This document shows positions 1 to 11,475 of a stretch of 64,000 nt of DNA, piece by piece (position 1 is the stretch's first letter; each line of letters opens with the position of its first letter). A program made the translations under genes and the position numbers. Where the stretch lies: contig OX463781.1 in the NCBI GenBank assembly GCA_949825025.1, forward strand, positions 25,187,047 to 25,251,046, in the 5' to 3' direction. This stretch comes from Siphlonurus alternatus. Its lineage: Eukaryota; Arthropoda; Insecta; Ephemeroptera; Siphlonuridae. Below the pieces are notes generated by a model, which was given only the letters and a program-made list of their open reading frames with translations, was not told the origin of the DNA and ran no database searches.

Positions 1-88
1 AGGATATGTTAAAGAGGTAGGGACAACTAGTGCTGCCATCTGTGATCCACGTACTGTCACCACTGAATACAAAGGAATACTTGGCGTA
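1..88 (-). other. Exon-like open stretch at window edge (unidentified)
   Basis: On the minus strand a CTCACAG acceptor-like site is followed by 29 open codons up to the window edge (reading AKYSFVFSGDSTWITDG near its start). It does not resemble the second exon expected for the RB-family gene on the same strand. A close DNA copy of its first 30 bases, also behind a CTCACAG, lies at 30724-30760 on the plus strand, so it may be part of a repeat. I do not recognise the protein. The sequence between it and 799 is AT-rich with many short TGCATA and GTAC palindromes and nothing else I can name. Confidence 0.2.
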
Positions 89-798
89 CTGTGAGGAGAA
101 ACGATCGTAAACGGGCCCAAACATCCCGCACGGTGGTGCGTCTGTTTGTCTGCGATTTGACTAACTTTAAAACCAATATAGAAGAGATCTGATATGCTTG
201 AGTTGCTTGACACATGAACAACCATTTTCTATGACGCGGCTGTGACGTACAAAACAGCTGTTGGAAATATCAGAAATGCGGATTTTCAAATGCTTGCGAG
301 TAAATAGAAAAAACACATGAAACTACTCCAGAAGCTTCATAAAATTCTAAAATGATACTACTAAAAGCGTAAAGTTGATTACATAATTTATTATTTGCTA
401 CATATGAGCATTTTTAATGTGGACGTTTTGGTCAACATTGGCCCAGGCTTTTTGTCTGAAAAAGTTGCGAAATGGTGATGCCAGTGATACTGCGGGACTT
501 GCTTGTTTGTTGGACGGGTTTGATTATTATGCATACGCCTTGGCGATGTAGAGTCTAGGATCTCAGGCGTAATCCAAGGTTGGTTTTACTGTACAGTATA
601 CAGTATGTACTGTAGTTATGCATACATATGTTATTATCAGAATTATTCAGTGCATGTAATATTTATCATATATGCATATGCATACAGTACAGCATGCAGA
701 CTACAGTATCTTATATTATGATAATATGATACATACTATGCATACTGTACCGTGGTACATACATACAATACAGTAATACTAATATACCTAATACATTA

Positions 799-1160
799 TT
801 GAATGTTACTTCACTCTTCGGACTTTTACCTTTGCCGGTGTTCGATGTAATCCTTCTGTGTGTAGTATGTTGCGATGGTCACTTAGTGTTTGTGCACATC
901 ACCAACACTTGCATGTACTACACACATCACTACGTTTCGAGAGTCAACCGCTCTCTTCCTCAGGTGATCTGAGACTCACATGTCAGATCACCTGAGGAAG
1001 AGAGCGGTTGACTCTCGAAACGTAGTGATATGTGTAGTACATGCAAGTGTTAGTGACGTGCACGAACACCAAGTGACCATCACAACATACTACATACACA
1101 CAAAAGGATTACATCAAACACCGGCAAAGGTAAAAGTCCGAAAAGTGAAATAACATTCAA
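799..1160. repeat. Foldback (inverted-repeat) element
   Basis: Two arms of about 175 bases (799-978 and 984-1160) are inverted copies of each other with a few mismatches, separated by only a few bases. The centre contains CACCTGAGGAAGAGAGC followed by CTCTCGAAACG, a small stem flanked by CTGAGGA and GAAAC. Similar signatures occur near the ends of Penelope-like and other retroelements. No coding sequence is visible. The arms end in ATTCAATA/TTGAATG; no target duplication was identified. Confidence 0.75.
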
Positions 1161-1639
1161 TATGAATATCCTTTGCACGAAAAAGTTATTTACTAATAAA
1201 ATATTATTATGCATAATACATACATAACATGATGCCATATCCCTTTACGGGGTAAGCCAGCAGTATTATTACCTTGGCCGTCTACAAATTGCCCTCCAAA
1301 GCACTCGATTCTTGCATACTCCACTTGCTTCAGAAATACTCATAACACTCTTTTTGCCTTCTGCACTCTCTATTACACTGTGTACTTTTAACACTTTTAA
1401 CACTTCTGCATTGTGCATAACTTATTATGAGAATATTTTCCTTCACGTATGCATACGAGGATACACGAAGCGACTACTTTGTCTGTGGCGACTATGCATT
1501 GCATATACAGTAATATACTTATGTACATAATATAGAATGGAATAAAATTTTATTTCAATCTGTATATGTTATATTTCAATTACATATGCATATGTACTGT
1601 ATACTGTATGCATACAATCATGCAGGATTATGAGCTATA

Positions 1640-1951
1640 AATTTTTTTGCCAGTCCCATGTCTAGGGATGGGAGGTGATGAGCGAGAGGGGGCAGTTAAA
1701 GGAGGATATAGGGGAAGGAGGGACCACGAGTGGAAGTTGGAGTACATATGAGGGTAGCAGGAGTGACGTGGGGAAGTTTTCTTTTTACAGAAGAACGGTG
1801 AGAGTGGAATCTGCTGAGCCGTGAGGTGGTGGAGGCTGGCAGTTCTGGGGAGTTCAAGAGGAGGCTTAGAAGCGTAAGCCTGGGGCGAGCCACCGTGGTG
1901 CAACCACAATTGCCGCCTAGTATCAACTTTATCTTTATATTGAAGACACAT
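1640..1951 (+). mobile_element. 3' fragment of a non-LTR retrotransposon (degenerate RT C-terminus)
   Basis: Read on the plus strand, frames here resemble the C-terminal tail of LINE reverse transcriptases (WKLEY, then EWNLLS, then GEFKRRLRS), followed by GGCGAGCCACCGTGGTG. The same sequence is better preserved at 12637-12931 and on the minus strand at 19836-19961. The reading frame is broken by stops and frame changes, so this is a dead, 5'-truncated copy. Long minus-strand open frames over it are shadows. Confidence 0.6.
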
Positions 1952-2114
1952 TTTAGCATGGAGGTTATTTCTCAGATTGCACTTTTTATATATTTATGAA
2001 GTTTTCATAATAATAATACTTCATAAAAAAAATAATAAATAAAGAAAACCTATTTTAAAGGGTGACCCGATGGGCTCGTGACAAGGTCGATAACAAAAAT
2101 ATTAGGATACTCAC

Positions 2115-2252
2115 CTCTAGAGTGAATCTTGATCCATTTGTCTCATAGTTATTCCAGGCCTCTTCCGATGTTTCTTTGTCCATATTTAAGCTGGCACATA
2201 ATTCATCATAAAATGTTTTTGTAGATTCATCTACGGGATTGCAAGCCCCCAT
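2115..2252 (-). CDS. Retinoblastoma-like protein (p107/p130 family), first coding exon only
   Basis: This exon encodes the first 46 residues of an RB-family pocket protein, a nuclear repressor that binds E2F factors and restrains cell-cycle genes. What is seen: an ATG at 2252, then FYDELCASLNMDKETSEEAW and, near the end, RFTLE, followed by a consensus donor (GTGAGT on the minus strand, 2114-2109) in phase 0. The order F-DELC-LNMD-EAW-Y-(Y/F)TLE matches the N-terminal region of vertebrate RBL2/p130 and RBL1/p107, where the next residue is Gly. The leader is much shorter than in human p130, which has a long acidic and proline-rich start. No second exon (expected motif HWLACALYVACR) was found between 1 and 2108, so the gene continues beyond the left edge. 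RBL1 and RBL2 cannot be told apart from this exon; many invertebrates have one such gene. Confidence 0.85.
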
Positions 2253-2640
2253 TGCAACAACTTATCAAATTCTTAATTAAAAACAAATTATCATTCACCG
2301 ATCAACGACAAAACTCACGCACAAATGGCGCGAATTTTGCCCTGAAATGCTTCAAAAGTAGTTCCAGTGTTCCAGTGAAGCAGTGAAGTGGCATGAACCC
2401 ACCAACCCTCCGCAAGATACAAAATTATATTCAGATATTTCAGAGCTTTCTATATTTAAGAATTCAAGTCTACAAATAAAAAATTAGTTATTTCATTAAT
2501 ATAATGCATAAATTTTAGTTGAAATGTTTTAAATTTCTCATTTCATGTTACTTTTTTTTACAGTTTCTCGCGTAAGAATTTCATGCCACGTAAAGGGCGG
2601 GAAAAAGAAGCTTGGGAAATTACGTCACTTCCGGTCAACC
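2253..2640 (-). promoter_or_regulatory. Putative promoter of the RB-family gene with E2F, ETS and CRE-like sites
   Basis: Upstream of the ATG at 2252 the minus strand carries a full E2F consensus (TTTCCCGCC; plus strand 2596-2604) and a second, weaker E2F-type site (ATTCGCGC; 2328-2335). Next to the distal site lie a CRE-like TACGTCAC and an ETS-type ACTTCCGG at about 2623-2635. E2F control of p107 is well documented in vertebrates. That these sites are used here is inference. A MITE fragment starts at 2650, so the native upstream region is short. Confidence 0.5.
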
Positions 2641-2649
2641 CGTGTCAGC

Positions 2650-2706
2650 GAGTGCGTTTGAATTCACGGGCCAGCCCGGGCTGGGTAAAATGGCGGTGAC
2701 CAAGGT
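2650..2706 (+). repeat. GAGTGCG-family MITE, 5' end fragment
   Basis: The first 57 bases of the GC-rich MITE whose full copies are at 7934-8215 and 14093-14363. It begins GAGTGCGTTTGAATTC and reaches GGGTAAAATGGCGGTGACC, where the large palindrome interrupts it. Confidence 0.75.
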
Positions 2707-3704
2707 TAGTCTGACTTACAGCCCAGAATAATGAGAGTGAAAAAACGTGAAAACGTTGCCAGGTTTAGTTCCATTTTTCATTTCGTTTCTGATCCAAATT
2801 CGACGTTTCTAAACAATTTCTCAGATTCCTATTCCTCGATTCAATTGCCCCAGTCGTCAACAGAAAGCAGACAGAAAAGTAAAAATTGAAATGTTGTCAG
2901 TTGTCATCGTACATAGTCCAGTAAAATTAAGTTTTGACCCGGAAAAAATTATTAAAGTTTTGAAACTTTCAGGGTCGATGTAGATTTATGTTCTAGATCA
3001 CATCCTCAAAATCCCCCAAAATCCCCCTGGGGCATTTCCGGTTACCCTTAAAAAATGGCGGCCAAATAGCACCTTTTTAAAAAATTCGTAGTTAAATCCC
3101 TAATTAAGGTAGGTTAAAAATTTTAGCAGATAATTAAAGCCAAGAGTTGACATTAACAGGAAAATTAAAAATAGTTTAAAATTTTGAAGTTAATCGGCGT
3201 TTAATCGTTGATTAATTAATTTTTTATCAAAAGCTCGCGGATAGATAGTAAAAAAAAGCATAGAAATAATTTTTTTATGAAAAAAAGCTTCGAGTAAGAA
3301 ACATAGCTTGTGTTTTCTAGTTTTCGAAACTGTCATTAACTTTAATTTACGTTCGTATTTAACGGAGATATGAGCGGATGAAGAAGAGCGCGCGTGGTCG
3401 CTCCGACGTTCAAACGACAATACAGCTGCCCGCTATGCACGCATTTAGGCTTGCGCGCTCTCTTGTCGCCGGCTTTACTTCTGTCGTGCAAATATTATAT
3501 GAAGTATGGGGGTAGTAAAACCCAATTTACCCCCTCCCACCCCCCCGAAATCTGTATGATATGGATTTTGAGAATTTCAGGATATTATATATTTATAAGA
3601 ATAATATAGAAAGATCATGATATAGAATCCATATATTATAGATAATAAAAGACATGTTATGGCATTTTGTAAACAATAAATTTATAATCTTTGTGGGAAG
3701 GTAT

Positions 3705-4014
3705 GGCGTAATGCGTTTAACCGGGATTCGTCAGATCACCGAAGTTAAGCAACGCTGTGCGTGGTTGCTAGTTGGATTGGTGACCATTGTATTTTCAACA
3801 GAAATCACATTTCTCACCCAGGGGTAAATCATTGCGCTTTTCTACCCACCATATGGTTCCCCTGCATGGTTTTGTACCATTGCACTACGGTCCATTGACA
3901 GAAGCTGTAGCGTCTATTGTAGTTGAGATTTCCACGTTTCCCTCAATCGTATATAGGCAAATTAATGCTGGGATGGGTTGCATGGCCGGGGTAATCCCCG
4001 TTCTATACAGAAGA
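3705..4014 (+). mobile_element. 5S rRNA-derived SINE-like segment, copy 1
   Basis: The first part matches animal 5S rRNA in order: CGTCAGATCACCGAAG, then TTAAGCAACG (box A region), then GTTGGATTGGTGACC (box C region). It is followed by about 230 bases homologous to the body of the solo copy at 34121-34507 (shared pieces include CCAGGGGTAAAT, CCACC, TGGTTCCCC, GGTCCATTGA). A 5S head joined to an unrelated body is the layout of SINE3-type elements, which use the 5S internal promoter of RNA polymerase III. It lies in each sub-arm of the palindrome and has drifted from functional 5S. Confidence 0.75.
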
Positions 4015-5430
4015 CTCCGCGAAACGTTTATACGAATGAGCACTTTTTTATAGTTTTTAGTGAGTGAACTGCTCATCAATCTTTTTCATTTGTCACATGG
4101 GCTGTTTTACGGAAATTTTGAGTATAATATATAATATAAATATGTACAATTATGTTATAGTATTGTAAAGTTCCCATCACGAGGAAATGAAATAAAAAGC
4201 TCAAGTTGGAGTTTTGGAAGGTCTGTACGTGGTTTCAAACTCACATTTGTTATATATAGTGATCGAAGTAATAGTATATAATTAACATTAGGAATTAAAA
4301 GTATCCAATTATGGTTTGATACATGCAGGAAAGAAATATAATCTATAACATGCGAAAATTTATAATAAAGAGTAAGAAGTTTAGTTGTACATATTGTATG
4401 CAAAAATGTATACATTCTTATTGACTCTGTACTCGCATAAGAGATGCACATAATGATAAACATTATTCTCAATGTTATAATAATATATTCTTAGATTCTT
4501 ACTATATAAATTTACTGTTGATAGGACCTGCAGGTTATAATCCTGGAAAATCAACTACTATACGAGAATTTTGCGTTCAATATGCGTATGCATAATGTTA
4601 TGTACATTACTTAACAAAATTGTCTTGAAAATTTAATTTCAATATATTTTTCTCAACTATTACAATAAAATAATTTGCAATATAACGTATAAGTGAAAAT
4701 AATAATATTTTGATTAATGAATGGGGATATACACAGTACAATAATATAATATATAATTATACATTTCTTGTAAAATTAATTTAATTATTAAATATTTGGT
4801 TCTTATGTAGTCAACTAAAATATATTTCAAGACAATTTTGTTAAGTAATGTACATAACATTATGCATACGCATATTGAACGCAAAATTCTCGTATAGTAG
4901 TTGATTTTCCAGGATTATAACCTGCAGGTCCTATCAACAGTAAATTTATATAGTAAGAATCTAAGAATATATTATTATAACATTGAGAATAATGTTTATC
5001 ATTATGTGCATCTCTTATGCGAGTACAGAGTCAATAAGAATGTATACATTTTTGCATACAATATGTACAACTAAACTTCTTACTCTTTATTATAAATTTT
5101 CGCATGTTATAGATTATATTTCTTTCCTGCATGTATCAAACCATAATTGGATACTTTTAATTCCTAATGTTAATTATATACTATTACTTCGATCACTATA
5201 TATAACAAATGTGAGTTTGAAACCACAGACCTTCCAAAACTCCAACTTGAGCGTTTTATTTCATTTCCTCGTGATGGGAACTTTACAATACTATAACATA
5301 ATTGTACATATTTATATTATATATTATACTCAAAATTTCCGTAAAACAGCCCATGTGACAAATGAAAAAGATTGATGAGCAGTTCACTCACTAAAAACTA
5401 AAAAGTGCTCATTCGTATAAACGTTTCGCG

Positions 5431-5743
5431 GAGTCTTCTGTATAGAACGGGGATTACCCCGGCCATGCAACCCATCCCAGCATTAATTTGCCTATATACG
5501 ATTGAGGGAAACGTGGAAATCTCAACTACAATAGACGCTACAGCTTCTGTCAATGGACCGTAGTGCAATGGTACAAAACCATGCAGGGGAACCATATGGT
5601 GGGTAGAAAAGCGCAATGATTTACCCCTGGGTGAGAAATGTGATTTCTGTTGAAAATACAATGGTCACCAATCCAACTAGCAACCACGCACAGCGTTGCT
5701 TAACTTCGGTGATCTGACGAATCCCGGTTAAACGCATTACGCC
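5431..5743 (-). mobile_element. 5S rRNA-derived SINE-like segment, copy 2
   Basis: Inverted copy of 3705-4014 in the right arm of the first inner inverted repeat, with the 5S-like head at 5660-5743. Confidence 0.75.
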
Positions 5744-7035
5744 ATACCTTCCCACAAAGATTATAAATTTATTGTTTACAAAATGCCATAACATGTCTTT
5801 TATTATCTATAATATATGGATTCTATATCATGATCTTTCTATATTATTCTTATAAATATATAATATCCTGAAATTCTCAAAATCCATATCATACAGATTT
5901 CGGGGGGGTGGGAGGGGGTAAATTGGGTTTTACTACCCCCATACTTCATATAATATTTGCAAGACAGAAGTAAAGCCGGCGACAAGAGAGCGCGCAAGCC
6001 TAAATGCGTGCATAGCGGGCAGCTGTATTGTCGTTTGAACGTCAGAGCGACCACGCGCGCTCTTCTTCATCCGCTCATATCTCCGTTAAATACGAACGTA
6101 AATTAAAGTTAATGACAGTTTCGAAAACTAGAAAACACAAGCTATGTTTCTTACTCGAAGCTTTTTTTCATAAAAAAATTATTTCTATGCTTTTTTTTAC
6201 TATCTATCCGCGAGCTTTTGATAAAAAATTAATTAATCACCGATTAAACGCCGATTAACTTCAAAATTTTAAACTATTTTTAATTTCCTGTTAATGTCAA
6301 CTCTTGGCTTTAATTATCTGCTAAAATTTTTAACCTACCTTAATTAGGGATTTAATTACGAATTTTTTAAAAAGATGGCCAATGGATATATTTTCTACAC
6401 ATATAATAATAATTTAATGCAGTTAAATTTATACAAAATGTAGCTGCGACATAAATTTCTTATATTGGAATATCCGATACTTATTTCTTCTATACTAATT
6501 AACGTACGTAGCATTAGTAACTTTACTCTGATTTAATTGATTTCATTAATTAATATAATAAAGCACGTTGTATTTCACAGGTTTTATTTTTATAGCTATT
6601 ATAATTGATGAAGAATTTAACACAAAAGTTTTAGTTTAGCTGTGAACAAATATATATATAATATATTATAACACAATTTACATAATAATATAATATCATA
6701 TACTTATTATAAATATATAATATAATTATATATTATTATATACTTATTATATGTAAATAGATAATATAAAATTATTATATATATACTATAGACACCTCTC
6801 TAGTTTTGTTTTAAATCGCTCAAATATCGTAGTCCCTATCCCGCGTCTTTCATTCTAACAGCGTTGCCGGATTAAAACTTTTTTCTGCTTCATTCTTCTT
6901 GGCTGAGGGAAAGATCCTAGAAAGACGGGCGTGACGACTTCCGCCAGATCTGGACTCGCAGATTTTCTTTAAAAACACGGATAAGCTCTTCTCCGACACA
7001 TCGGAGCGACTTCTCGAATACGCCCTGCATGGGAA

Positions 7036-7760
7036 CAGGGCTATTCTCCTATAATAGAGGGTATACGCGCCACTGTCTGGCTTATGGCGCTAAATACTGA
7101 ATTCTGATTGGCTTAAAAGTGGTCATTTGGAATTGCTCTGATTGGCCAAAATAAAGTTGTAAATTTTTTTCCAATTGGCTGAAATTTTAATTGTTGAAAA
7201 TTTTCGAGTGATATCAAATGATATCATTGGTTAAAGAATGTCCACTTTTCAACCAATCAGAAAGCTGCAATAAAAAAACACTTTGTTTGCCCATATTTTA
7301 ATTTAAAAAAAGACTTTTTACACCATAAAAATTATTTAAAAAATCATAAATGGTAGAAAATAGTGTTATAAATTGTTATATTTATTTATTTCAAAAATAA
7401 TAATTATTTATACAGGGACCACAAGCGCAAATTTTCAACAATAGGAAATCGCAAATGAAAAAATCAACAAATTCTGATCAGCCAATCAGAAGCGTCCAAC
7501 TTTTAATGCTTTAAAATCAATGATTTCACTGAGTGAATGTCTCCATCGTCTCAAAAATCGTTCTTTTCACCCTTTAAAACCCCTTGGTGCACATATGGTT
7601 AAGAATGTACACCCTAGCTCTGGAGCTTCAGAAAAAGTATCGAAAAAATCGATTTTAACATTGAGTTACGTATCCCCAACAATGAAAATGTCCACTTTTT
7701 CTGATGCGCGTATACCCGATAACAATATAGGAGAATAACCCTAATAGGAGAATAACCCTG
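7036..7760. mobile_element. hAT-like MITE in the palindrome spacer
   Basis: Ends are imperfect inverted repeats: CAGGGCTATTCTCC then GGGTATACGCGC at left, and their complements at right, with the last 18 bases duplicated in tandem. The flanking octamers CATGGGAA (7028-7035) and ACTGGGAA (7761-7768) agree at six of eight positions, suggesting an eroded 8-bp duplication. The interior contains several CCAAT/ATTGG motifs and no transposase. The same end type appears at 15986, 20225 and 33308. Confidence 0.65.
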
Positions 7761-7933
7761 ACTGGGAACTAATTATGACAAAATTTTTCATTTTCTATTA
7801 ATTGTTCTATTATTCTGTAACTATTATATATGTTTTGTATGTATGTTTTATGTGTTCTATTGTAATGTTTTTCTATAATGTATGTTTCTAGTGCTGTTAA
7901 TATGTACACTTTCTGTGTTTAATAAAAGACTAA

Positions 7934-8215
7934 GAGTGCGTTTGAATTCACGGGCCAGCCCGGGCTGGCCCGGGCTGGGTAAAATGGCGGTGACCTTGGT
8001 CGCCTGGTATGAAACGTCATAATTTCGTCATAATTAGTTCCCAGTCTGTCCGCCAGGTCTCAGGCGCACTGTAGAGTCCGCCCGCGTCAGCCTGGGCCAG
8101 CCAGGAAGTGACGTCTTGAGAGGAGGAAAAATGGCCGCCGGGCTGGCCCCACTTGACGACAAAAAACGCTTCAGCCCAGGCCAGCCCGGGCTGGCCCGTG
8201 AATTCAAACGCACTC
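7934..8215. mobile_element. GAGTGCG-family MITE, full-length copy
   Basis: 282 bases with terminal inverted repeats of about 35 bases (starting GAGTGCGTTTGAATTC) and a GC-rich CCAGCCCGGGCTGG palindrome just inside. TAA flanks both ends (7931-7933, 8216-8218), which fits a 3-bp target duplication. There is no coding sequence. The superfamily is not certain; a 3-bp duplication would suit PIF/Harbinger, but the end sequence is not the usual one. Confidence 0.8.
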
Positions 8216-9433
8216 TAATAATAATTATGACGAAATTATGACGTTTCATACCTAGCGACGGATCTTTCCCTCAGCCAAGAAGAATGAAGCAGAAAAAAGT
8301 TTTAATCCGGCAACGCTGTTAGAATGAAAGACGCGGGATAGGGACTACGATATTTGAGCGATTTAAAACAAAACTAGAGAGGTGTCTATAGTATATATAT
8401 AATAATTTTATATTATCTATTTACATATAATAAGTATATAATAATATATAATTATATTATATATTTATAATAAGTATATGATATTATATTATTATGTAAA
8501 TTGTGTTATAATATATTATATATATATTTGTTCACAGCTAAACTAAAACTTTTGTGTTAAATTCTTCATCAATTATAATAGCTATAAAAATAAAACCTGT
8601 GAAATACAACGTGCTTTATTATATTAATTAATGAAATCAATTAAATCAGAGTAAAGTTACTAATGCTACGTACGTTAATTAGTATAGAAGAAATAAGTAT
8701 CGGATATTCCAATATAAGAAATTTATGTCGCAGCTACATTTTGTATAAATTTAACTGCATTAAATTATTATTATATGTGTAGAAAATATATCCATTGGCC
8801 ATCTTTTTAAAAAATTCGTAATTAAATCCCTAATTAAGGTAGGTTAAAAATTTTAGCAGATAATTAAAGCCAAGAGTTGACATTAACAGGAAATTAAAAA
8901 TAGTTTAAAATTTTGAAGTTAATCGGCGTTTAATCGGTGATTAATTAATTTTTTATCAAAAGCTCGCGGATAGATAGTAAAAAAAAGCATAGAAATAATT
9001 TTTTTATGAAAAAAAGCTTCGAGTAAGAAACATAGCTTGTGTTTTCTAGTTTTCGAAACTGTCATTAACTTTAATTTACGTTCGTATTTAACGGAGATAT
9101 GAGCGGATGAAGAAGAGCGCGCGTGGTCGCTCTGACGTTCAAACGACAATACAGCTGCCCGCTATGCACGCATTTAGGCTTGCGCGCTCTCTTGTCGCCG
9201 GCTTTACTTCTGTCTTGCAAATATTATATGAAGTATGGGGGTAGTAAAACCCAATTTACCCCCTCCCACCCCCCCGAAATCTGTATGATATGGATTTTGA
9301 GAATTTCAGGATATTATATATTTATAAGAATAATATAGAAAGATCATGATATAGAATCCATATATTATAGATAATAAAAGACATGTTATGGCATTTTGTA
9401 AACAATAAATTTATAATCTTTGTGGGAAGGTAT

Positions 9434-9744
9434 GGCGTAATGCGTTTAACCGGGATTCGTCAGATCACCGAAGTTAAGCAACGCTGTGCGTGGTTGCTAG
9501 TTGGATTGGTGACCATTGTATTTTCAACAGAAATCACATTTCTCACCCAGGGGTAAATCATTGCGCTTTTCTACCCACCATATGGTTCCCCTGCATGGTT
9601 TTGTACCATTGCACTACGGTCCATTGACAGAAGCTGTAGCGTCTATTGTAGTTGAGATTTCCACGTTTCCCTCAATCGTATATAGGCAAATTAATGCTGG
9701 GATGGGTTGCATGGCCGGGGTAATCCCCGTTCTATACAGAAGAC
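9434..9744 (+). mobile_element. 5S rRNA-derived SINE-like segment, copy 3
   Basis: Direct copy of 3705-4014 in the left arm of the second inner inverted repeat. Confidence 0.75.
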
Positions 9745-11164
9745 TCCGCGAAACGTTTATACGAATGAGCACTTTTTTATAGTTTTTAGTGAGTGAACTG
9801 CTCATCAATCTTTTTCATTTGTCACATGGGCTGTTTTACGGAAATTTTGAGTATAATATATAATATAAATATGTACAATTATGTTATAGTATTGTAAAGT
9901 TCCCATCACGAGGAAATGAAATAAAACGCTCAAGTTGGAGTTTTGGAAGGTCTGTGGTTTCAAACTCACATTTGTTATATATAGTGATCGAAGTAATAGT
10001 ATATAATTAACATTAGGAATTAAAAGTATCCAATTATGGTTTGATACATGCAGGAAAGAAATATAATCTATAACATGCGAAAATTTATAATAAAGAGTAA
10101 GAAGTTTAGTTGTACATATTGTATGCAAAAATGTATACATTCTTATTGACTCTGTACTCGCATAAGAGATGCACATAATGATAAACATTATTCTCAATGT
10201 TATAATAATATATTCTTAGATTCTTACTATATAAATTTACTGTTGATAGGACCTGCAGGTTATAATCCTGGAAAATCAACTACTATACGAGAATTTTGCG
10301 TTCAATATGCGTATGCATAATGTTATGTACATTACTTAACAAAATTGTCTTGAAATATATTTTAGTTGACTACATAAGAACCAAATATTTAATAATTAAA
10401 TTAATTTTACAAGAAATGTATAATTATATATTATATTATTGTACTGTGTATATCCCCATTCATTAATCAAAATATTATTATTTTCACTTATACGTTATAT
10501 TGCAAATTATTTTATTGTAATAGTTGAGAAAAATATATTGAAATTAAATTTTCAAGACAATTTTGTTAAGTAATGTACATAACATTATGCATACGCATAT
10601 TGAACGCAAAATTCTCGTATAGTAGTTGATTTTCCAGGATTATAACCTGCAGGTCCTATCAACAGTAAATTTATATAGTAAGAATCTAAGAATATATTAT
10701 TATAACATTGAGAATAATGTTTATCATTATGTGCATCTCTTATGCGAGTACAGAGTCAATAAGAATGTATACATTTTTGCATACAATATGTACAACTAAA
10801 CTTCTTACTCTTTATTATAAATTTTCGCATGTTATAGATTATATTTCTTTCCTGCATGTATCAAACCATAATTGGATACTTTTAATTCCTAATGTTAATT
10901 ATATACTATTACTTCGATCACTATATATAACAAATGTGAGTTTGAAACCACGTACAGACCTTCCAAAACTCCAACTTGAGCTTTTTATTTCATTTCCTCG
11001 TGATGGGAACTTTACAATACTATAACATAATTGTACATATTTATATTATATATTATACTCAAAATTTCCGTAAAACAGCCCATGTGACAAATGAAAAAGA
11101 TTGATGAGCAGTTCACTCACTAAAAACTATAAAAAAGTGCTCATTCGTATAAACGTTTCGCGGA

Positions 11165-11475
11165 GTCTTCTGTATAGAACGGGGATTACCCCGGCCATGC
11201 AACCCATCCCAGCATTAATTTGCCTATATACGATTGAGGGAAACGTGGAAATCTCAACTACAATAGACGCTACAGCTTCTGTCAATGGACCGTAGTGCAA
11301 TGGTACAAAACCATGCAGGGGAACCATATGGTGGGTAGAAAAGCGCAATGATTTACCCCTGGGTGAGAAATGTGATTTCTGTTGAAAATACAATGGTCAC
11401 CAATCCAACTAGCAACCACGCACAGCGTTGCTTAACTTCGGTGATCTGACGAATCCCGGTTAAACGCATTACGCC
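11165..11475 (-). mobile_element. 5S rRNA-derived SINE-like segment, copy 4
   Basis: Inverted copy in the outermost right sub-arm, mirror of copy 1. Confidence 0.75.

Larger units (their letters stand above)
3073..6374. repeat. Inner inverted repeat, first copy
   Basis: Arms 3073-4630 and 4825-6374 with a 194-base AT-rich spacer. Each arm starts with CTTTTTAAAAAATTCGTA and carries an AT-rich region, a short GC-rich stretch near 3390-3480 (mirror near 5970-6060), the 5S-derived segment and a distal AT-rich part. No transposase is visible. The 2709-3072 stretch outside it is unique to the outer palindrome and mirrored at 12108-12471. Confidence 0.85.

Noticed and set aside
3705..3790. Functional 5S rRNA gene
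   Set aside because: Only part of 5S is recognisable, the 3' half is replaced by SINE body, and the same chimera recurs in other copies.
4155..5375. Open frames of 105-130 residues starting MRIMFIIMCISY, repeated in all four palindrome sub-arms
   Set aside because: They repeat only because the DNA does. Composition follows AT-rich sequence, no domain is recognisable, and copies differ by frame-changing indels at the end.
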